Of a stretch of DNA of 64,000 bases, positions 59,664-64,000 are shown one piece after another (positions within the stretch are counted from its first letter, which is position 1; every line of letters begins with the position of its first letter). Location of the stretch: assembly GCA_016212855.1 (NCBI GenBank), contig JACRDP010000029.1, positions 224,827-288,826 of the forward strand, given 5' to 3'. Under the pieces are notes generated by a model, which saw only the letters and a list, made by a program, of their open reading frames with translations, was not told the DNA's origin and ran no database searches. The stretch comes from Elusimicrobiota bacterium. GTDB lineage: Bacteria > Elusimicrobiota > Elusimicrobia > UBA1565 > UBA9628. The translations under genes and the position numbers were made by a program.

Positions 59664-60950
59664 CTACCAGCGCGCGTGATCGAGGATCAGCAGGCCGGCG
59701 CACAGCGCCGAGGTCAGCCAGGTCGCGGCGGAAACCTCCCGGCGGCGGCCGCACAGCAGGTAAAGCGCGGCGTGCGAGACGAAGCCCCACAAAATGCCCT
59801 GCGTGATCGAGAAGGTCAGCGGGATCAGCGCGACGGTGAGGAAAGCGGGCACGGCGTCCTCGATGCGGGTGAAGTCGAGGCGCCCGACGCTGCGGAACAT
59901 CAGCGCGCCGACGATGACGAGCACGGGCGCGGTCGCGTAGGAGGGCACCATCCCGGCCAGCGGCCCGAGGAAGAAGCAGGGCAGGAAGGCGAGCGCGCAG
60001 AATAACGCCGTCCAGCCCGTGCGTCCGCCCATCTCGATGCCGGCCGCGCTTTCGATGTAAGCGGTGCCCGAGGAGGTGCCGGCCAGGCCCGCGCCGAGCG
60101 TGGCGAACGCGTCCACGATGAGTCCCTCTTTCAAGCGGAGCGGGCGTCCTCGGTCGTCTACGAGGCCGCTGCCGTGCGCGACGCCGACGAAGGTGGAGAT
60201 CGAGTCGAACAGATCGGTGAACAGGATCGAGATGATCGCGGGCAATAGAGACAGCTTCAGCGCGCCCAAGACGTCCAGCTTCATAAAGACGCTGGAAAAG
60301 TCCGGGCTGGAGACGATTCGTTCCGGCGCCGCGATCAGTCCCATCAGCCAGGCGGCCGCCGTCACGCCGAAAATTCCGGCGAGGAACGCGAACGGGCTCT
60401 TGCGGCGCATCAGATAGACCGTCATGGCCCCGCCCGCGAGCGCCAGGAACGCGCGGCGGTCGAGCGTGCCGAGCCGGACGAAGGTGGCCGCGTCCGCGAC
60501 GATGAAGCCGCCGTTCTTGAAGCCGATGAAGGCGAGGAACAGCCCGATGCCCGCGGCGGAGGCGACGCGCAGATTGTCGGGGATGGCCTCGGCGATTTTC
60601 ACGCGCAGAGGCGTGACCGAGATGAGCACGAACAGGACGCCCGCCCAGAACACCACGCCGAGCGCGGCCGGCCACGGCACGCCGCGACCCAGCACGATCG
60701 AGTAGGCGAAGAACGCGTTGAGCCCCATGCCCGGGGCGACCGCGAAGGGCAGGCGCGCGTAGGCTCCCATGAGCAAGGTCATCGAGAAGGACAGTAGGAC
60801 CGTCGCGGTCAGCACTCCTGAAAACGGCATGCCCGTGCCGGAGCCGGAGAGGATTCCCGGGTTGACGACGACGATGTAGGCCATCGTGAAGAAGGTGGTC
60901 AGGCCGGCGAGGGCCTCGCGCTTGAGGTCCGCCGCGGGGGGGATTTTCAT
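59664..60950 (-). CDS. NCS2-type purine permease, AzgA group
   Basis: 428 residues with about 12-13 membrane segments. Signature segments: GLTTFFTMAYIVVVNPGIL at the N-terminus, APGMGLNAFFAYSIVLG, GIGLFLAFIGFKNGG, LFDSISTFVGVAHGSGL and SSGTAYIESAAGIE. These match the hypoxanthine/adenine/guanine permeases. The start overlaps the stop of the response regulator gene by four bases. Confidence 0.93.
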   Translation of the reverse strand: MKIPPAADLKREALAGLTTFFTMAYIVVVNPGILSGSGTGMPFSGVLTATVLLSFSMTLLMGAYARLPFAVAPGMGLNAFFAYSIVLGRGVPWPAALGVVFWAGVLFVLISVTPLRVKIAEAIPDNLRVASAAGIGLFLAFIGFKNGGFIVADAATFVRLGTLDRRAFLALAGGAMTVYLMRRKSPFAFLAGIFGVTAAAWLMGLIAAPERIVSSPDFSSVFMKLDVLGALKLSLLPAIISILFTDLFDSISTFVGVAHGSGLVDDRGRPLRLKEGLIVDAFATLGAGLAGTSSGTAYIESAAGIEMGGRTGWTALFCALAFLPCFFLGPLAGMVPSYATAPVLVIVGALMFRSVGRLDFTRIEDAVPAFLTVALIPLTFSITQGILWGFVSHAALYLLCGRRREVSAATWLTSALCAGLLILDHARW

Positions 60951-61306
60951 GAGTTGCGCTCCGGGAGTGCTTCGATCAACGCGAAGATCTGCTGGATGTC
61001 GAACGGCTTCTCCAGAAAGCCGGTCGCTCCGAGGAGCAGAGCGTCCTGCCGGACCTCGCTGTCTCCGCTCATGAGGTGGACCGGGGCGCGCGTCAGCGCG
61101 CGCAGGCGACTCAAGGACTGCATGCCGGTCGCGCCGGGGAGGACGTGGTCGAGCAAAATCAGGTCGAACGGCTCGTTGAGGAGCGCGGCGGCGTCCTCGG
61201 CGTTGTCGACGGTCCGAGCGACGTGGCCTTTCGCGGCGAGCGCGCGGAGCAGGACCTCGATGATCGGAGGTTCGTCGTCGACGATCAGGACGCGGGCTGA
61301 TTTCAC
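60947..61306 (-). CDS. Single-domain response regulator
   Basis: 119 residues, receiver domain only. Acidic pocket in VLIVDDEP, phosphoacceptor Asp in LILLDHVLPG, Ser in HLMSGDSE where Thr is commoner, and Lys in FLEKPFD. Start GTG at 61306, with TATACT seven bases upstream. Co-transcribed with the purine permease gene; which kinase feeds it is not evident. Confidence 0.88.
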   Translation of the reverse strand: MKSARVLIVDDEPPIIEVLLRALAAKGHVARTVDNAEDAAALLNEPFDLILLDHVLPGATGMQSLSRLRALTRAPVHLMSGDSEVRQDALLLGATGFLEKPFDIQQIFALIEALPERNS

Positions 61307-61313
61307 CGCGTAG

Positions 61314-61319
61314 AGTATA
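61314..61319 (-). promoter_or_regulatory. -10 hexamer of leaderless type before GTG 61306
   Basis: TATACT on the minus strand, seven bases before the GTG. Confidence 0.5.
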
Positions 61320-61331
61320 ACCTAATCTAAC

Positions 61332-61369
61332 TTATCCCTAGACTCGTCGCGCGACGAGTTTGTGGATAA
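61332..61369. repeat. Symmetric dyad: 18-base palindrome between TTATCC and GGATAA
   Basis: ACTCGTCGCGCGACGAGT (61342-61359) is flanked on each side by four bases and then TTATCC (61332-61337) or GGATAA (61364-61369). The right arm forms a full inverse TTATCCACA (61361-61369). It lies between divergent genes and matches the design of the dyad at 23920-23979. Confidence 0.6.
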
Positions 61370-61439
61370 TTTTCCGAGGGAAAAGGGGGCCTGGAAGGTG
61401 TAGGCCGATGGGCCCCTGGCGCCATCGGGAGGGGGCTGT

Positions 61440-61445
61440 TATCCT
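61440..61445 (+). promoter_or_regulatory. -10 hexamer of leaderless type before 61452
   Basis: TATCCT, six bases, ATG. Confidence 0.5.
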
Positions 61446-61451
61446 CCTATT

Positions 61452-63146
61452 ATGCGCTTCGCACCCCTCGTCGCCCTGCTCTGCGCCTTCTCCGTCTCCG
61501 TCTCCGCCTCGGCTTCGGTCGTCGAGGTCGTTCCCGAGCTCGGCAACGTCGGCTCGGCTCCGGCCGCGGTGGGATCGGTCGCGGGAACTGTTCCACTCCA
61601 ACTCTCGGCGCAGACCCTCGTTCCGGCTCTCGCGTTTCCGGCCCCGACGATCGCGCCCGTCTCCGCGGCCGCGGCCAAACCGGTCGTCGCGGAAGCCAGG
61701 CCCCTGTTGATCAAGAGCTTGGCGGCCGTCCCGGCGCTCGACGTCTCCAAGCTCGGCGGCGGCGACGCCTCCGGCGCGGCGGAAAAGGATTTCAATACGC
61801 GCGCGCAGATGGAACCTTCCACGCTCCGCGTGGAAGGTTTTCCTGTTATAGCCGCTCCCTCCGCCGAGCTCGAATCCGGCCGGGCCCCTCTGCGCCCGGT
61901 CAAACCGGCCCGCGCCCCGCTGCGCCGGCTCAAGACGGCGCCTGCGGCGTCCGCCGAGCCGATGACCGCGGCTCTGGCCGCGCTCGAGGCCGCGTCCGCG
62001 GGGACCGTGCAGAAACTGGCGTTCACGCCGACACCGGCGGGCTTGAAGGTCCTTTCGGAACTGTCCTACGAAGTGTTCCTGCACCGTCGCCGTTCCGACG
62101 GGGCCTGGCTGATGGCGCGCGGCGACCGGCACGGGGTATCGGGCGAGTGGGACGACTACGATCTGGCCCTGCACAATCATCCCGAGGCGCGCATGGGCGC
62201 GTACTCGATGCATTCGGAGTACCCGTCGCCGGAGGATCTGGAGACGGCGGCGGGAAAAAACGCCCGCTTTTTCGTGATCACCAAGGGCGGCGTCGTCGAG
62301 TGGAACTCGCACGTGCCCAAGGACATCGCTCCGGCGCTGACGTCCACGTTCTTCGGGCGCTTCGTGATGCGCATCGCCTTCCCCGCGCTGTACCCCACCT
62401 TGCTCGCCGACCGCGGCGTGGCCGTCGCCCAGCGCTCCTGGCGCAAGGTGACGAGCGACTGGCTCGAGCGCGGCTCGGCGCCGGTCAACGAACGCGTGCT
62501 CATCGAGGATGAGATCCCGGCGCTCGTCGCGGAGGAGTTCCCGCTGATCGCCGCCAAGCTCGGCCGCAAGGTCGACGCCGCCTACCGCGCGGACGTGCTC
62601 GCCCGCACCAACGGCTACCGGATGTACTGGCATTCGTCCTGGTCGTACAAGGACCATCCGGATAACATCGGCATTCCCGACGGGCATTTCAACCCCAAAT
62701 TCGGCATTCGTCTGATGGTCAAGCCTGACTGGCGCGGCCTCAAAGACCGCGCGACGAACTTCAAGCCGCTGTTCTCGCACGAGTACGTGCACTGGCTGCA
62801 GGACGAGGGCTTCGTCTCGCGGAAATGGGGTTCTGAAATCGCGGCGGTCGCCGTCGAGGTCCTGCGCGCGATCGAGCTCGTCGGCCTCGACGAGGTCCGC
62901 GCCGGCCAGGCCGGCACCGTGCACGCGGGCGTGATGAGCTCCTTCGAAGGCGGCCGAGCCTGGGCGCGCAAAGGTTTCCAGGACGACGGCAGTCCCTATT
63001 TGAAAGGCTCTCTGGCCGGCGCCGCTTACGAAGCCGGGCAGGCGACGGGGCGGCCCGAAGCCGTCTGGGAATTCCTCAATCTCGTCATCGCCGGGAAAGG
63101 CGCGCTCGAGCCGGCCGACGCCTGGGCGCGCGTGGTCCGCAAATGA
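61452..63146 (+). CDS. Secreted protein with JAMM-like and HExxH metal motifs
   Basis: 564 residues. Signal peptide (cut near SASAS), then about 170 residues of Ala/Pro-rich, low-complexity sequence like the N-terminus of the alpha-dioxygenase fusion. Near residue 230-260 is ALHNHPEARMG followed by SEYPSPEDLE, a His-x-His with a later Ser-x2-Asp, like a JAMM site with a long spacer. Near residue 440 is SHEYVHWLQDEGF, an HExxH zinc site, with a Glu in SEIAAVAVEV as possible third ligand. Two putative metal sites in one secreted protein is unusual. The ATGA overlap joins it to the RluA-type gene. Confidence 0.72.
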   Translation: MRFAPLVALLCAFSVSVSASASVVEVVPELGNVGSAPAAVGSVAGTVPLQLSAQTLVPALAFPAPTIAPVSAAAAKPVVAEARPLLIKSLAAVPALDVSKLGGGDASGAAEKDFNTRAQMEPSTLRVEGFPVIAAPSAELESGRAPLRPVKPARAPLRRLKTAPAASAEPMTAALAALEAASAGTVQKLAFTPTPAGLKVLSELSYEVFLHRRRSDGAWLMARGDRHGVSGEWDDYDLALHNHPEARMGAYSMHSEYPSPEDLETAAGKNARFFVITKGGVVEWNSHVPKDIAPALTSTFFGRFVMRIAFPALYPTLLADRGVAVAQRSWRKVTSDWLERGSAPVNERVLIEDEIPALVAEEFPLIAAKLGRKVDAAYRADVLARTNGYRMYWHSSWSYKDHPDNIGIPDGHFNPKFGIRLMVKPDWRGLKDRATNFKPLFSHEYVHWLQDEGFVSRKWGSEIAAVAVEVLRAIELVGLDEVRAGQAGTVHAGVMSSFEGGRAWARKGFQDDGSPYLKGSLAGAAYEAGQATGRPEAVWEFLNLVIAGKGALEPADAWARVVRK

Positions 63147-63790
63147 TCGAGACGCCGATCATCTTCGAGGACGACCGCATCGTCGCCGTGAACAAGCCCG
63201 TCGGCCTGCCCACCATCCCCGGACGCGGCGAGATCGGGATCGCGGTCAACGTCGAGATCGAGCGCCGTCTGCGGCGGAAGATATTCACCGTGCACCGCCT
63301 CGACCTCGACGCGAGCGGCCTGCTCGTCTTCGCCAAGGACGCCGACACGCACCGCCTTCTTAGCATGGAGTTCGAGGAGCGGCGCGCGAAGAAGGAGTAT
63401 TTGGTGGTCGTGCTCGGCTCGATGCCGGGCAGCGGGGAGATCGATAAGCCCCTGCGCGAGTTCAGCTCCGGGCGGGTGGCGCCCGCCCCGGACGGCAAGC
63501 GTGCGGTGACGCGTTGGCGCGCGGAGCGCGCGATCGGGGGGGCGACCGTGCTGCGCGTGGAGACCTTGACCGGGCGCAAGCACCAGATCCGGGCGCACAT
63601 GAGCTCCGAGGGTCATCCCGTGCTGGGCGACCCGCGCTACGGGCCGCCGCCCCGTCCTATCGGGGGGGCCAACCGCCTCATGCTGCACGCCCTGACGCTC
63701 CACCTGGACCTCGGTTATGATTTGCGCGCCGAGCCCGGCCCCGATTATTTCAGTCACCGCCTGCGGCGGTGGGCCGGTTTCGAGAAATAA
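63143..63790 (+). CDS. RluA family RNA pseudouridine synthase
   Basis: 215 residues, the short form without an S4 domain. The catalytic Asp is in VHRLDLDASGLLVFAK near residue 57, and VAVNKPVGLPTIPG and LTGRKHQIRAHMSSEGHPVLGDPRYG are typical. The target site in rRNA or tRNA cannot be set from sequence. Start in the ATGA overlap with the secreted metalloprotein gene. Confidence 0.92.
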   Translation: MIETPIIFEDDRIVAVNKPVGLPTIPGRGEIGIAVNVEIERRLRRKIFTVHRLDLDASGLLVFAKDADTHRLLSMEFEERRAKKEYLVVVLGSMPGSGEIDKPLREFSSGRVAPAPDGKRAVTRWRAERAIGGATVLRVETLTGRKHQIRAHMSSEGHPVLGDPRYGPPPRPIGGANRLMLHALTLHLDLGYDLRAEPGPDYFSHRLRRWAGFEK

Positions 63791-63826
63791 GACGGCGAGG
63801 AATCAAGAGGGCCGATTCCTTGATAA

Positions 63827-63958
63827 GGCCCGGCGCAAGCGACCAGTCCTCCGGGGCGTCGGTCAAGCCGCGACTAGAGGCCCGTCTCTCGTCGCGGACT
63901 GACCGCCGAGTGAGGTCAATCCGAACGTCCCCGGAGGGCTGGTCGCTTGCGCCGGGCC
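63827..63958. ncRNA. Long structured hairpin: candidate structured RNA or mobile repeat
   Basis: Two 30-base arms (63827-63856 and 63929-63958) are complementary except for one G-U type position. Inside, after an asymmetric loop (3 and 23 bases), CGGTC/GACCG (860-864 and 901-905 of the last 63-kb block) and CCGCGAC/GTCGCGG (63868-63874 and 63891-63897) extend the stem, with a small AGAG/CTCT tip. A separate hairpin ATCAAG/CTTGAT precedes it (63802-63823). The shape recalls 6S-like RNAs but no promoter is clear; a miniature inverted-repeat element is the main alternative. Strand unknown. Confidence 0.5.
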
Positions 63959-64000
63959 GTCTCGAGGGTTCGAACTATTTCGATCCTCGCGCGTATTATT

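Noticed and set aside
1..64000. CRISPR arrays, insertion sequences, prophage genes
   Set aside because: No regularly spaced repeats, transposase, integrase or phage structural genes were seen in reading the window.

Overview
The window is a high-G+C chromosomal segment of a Gram-negative-type bacterium: there are several lipobox lipoproteins, two murein transglycosylases, a TRAP-type binding protein, and a PUFA synthase plus ole operon. No rRNA or single-copy phylogenetic marker is present. Large secreted proteins with Ala/Pro-rich N-termini would fit an uncultured lineage such as Elusimicrobiota, but this is a guess. Genes are dense, with many 1-4 base overlaps.

Layout. 1-8845: the 3' end of a polyunsaturated fatty acid (PUFA) synthase subunit (four hotdog dehydratase-like modules), an A+T-richer lipoprotein gene, and oleA-oleB-oleC-oleD, which join two acyl chains head to head into long-chain olefins. 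9007-11135: exported amidase and M19 dipeptidase. 11311-16048 (minus): a 1312-residue protein that reads as a plant-type alpha-dioxygenase joined to membrane segments and a diverged caleosin-like domain, followed by a secreted protein of unknown function. 16128-20479: TerC, RNase H, CDP-alcohol transferase, DUF1338 enzyme, YedK. 20517-23902: malQ-glgB. 24257-36445: exported hydrolases, a tandem pair of unknown secreted paralogues, cold shock protein, metalloprotease, PPIase, peroxiredoxin, fatty acid desaturase, MltB-like transglycosylase. 36501-44580: dockerin-bearing transglycosylase, two class III aminotransferases with an APC permease, exported kinase-like protein, FprA-type reductase, PilZ protein. 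44588-47784: malic enzyme and a cytochrome b5/flavoreductase pair. 47960-49466: AbiE-type toxin-antitoxin. 49772-49848: initiator tRNA. 49950-55013: histidine kinase, Crp/Fnr regulator, TRAP binding protein with TPR partner. 55020-63790: small conserved proteins, TVP38, a divergent two-component pair, AzgA-type permease, response regulator, secreted putative metalloprotein, RluA-type pseudouridine synthase. The window ends in a long hairpin.

Two themes stand out. First, lipid chemistry is concentrated here: PUFA synthase, olefin synthesis, desaturase, a possible cytochrome b5 electron supply, and the alpha-dioxygenase/caleosin-like fusion. Plant alpha-dioxygenase and caleosin act together on fatty acids at oil bodies, so an oxylipin-like route is a reasonable hypothesis, though the caleosin-like part has lost its usual calcium and heme residues. 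Second, about twenty genes carry a TANNNT-like hexamer 5-7 bases before the start codon, while genes inside operons have Shine-Dalgarno sequences or overlapping starts. This is the arrangement expected of leaderless mRNAs. It fixes several starts, including a probable CTG start at 57440.
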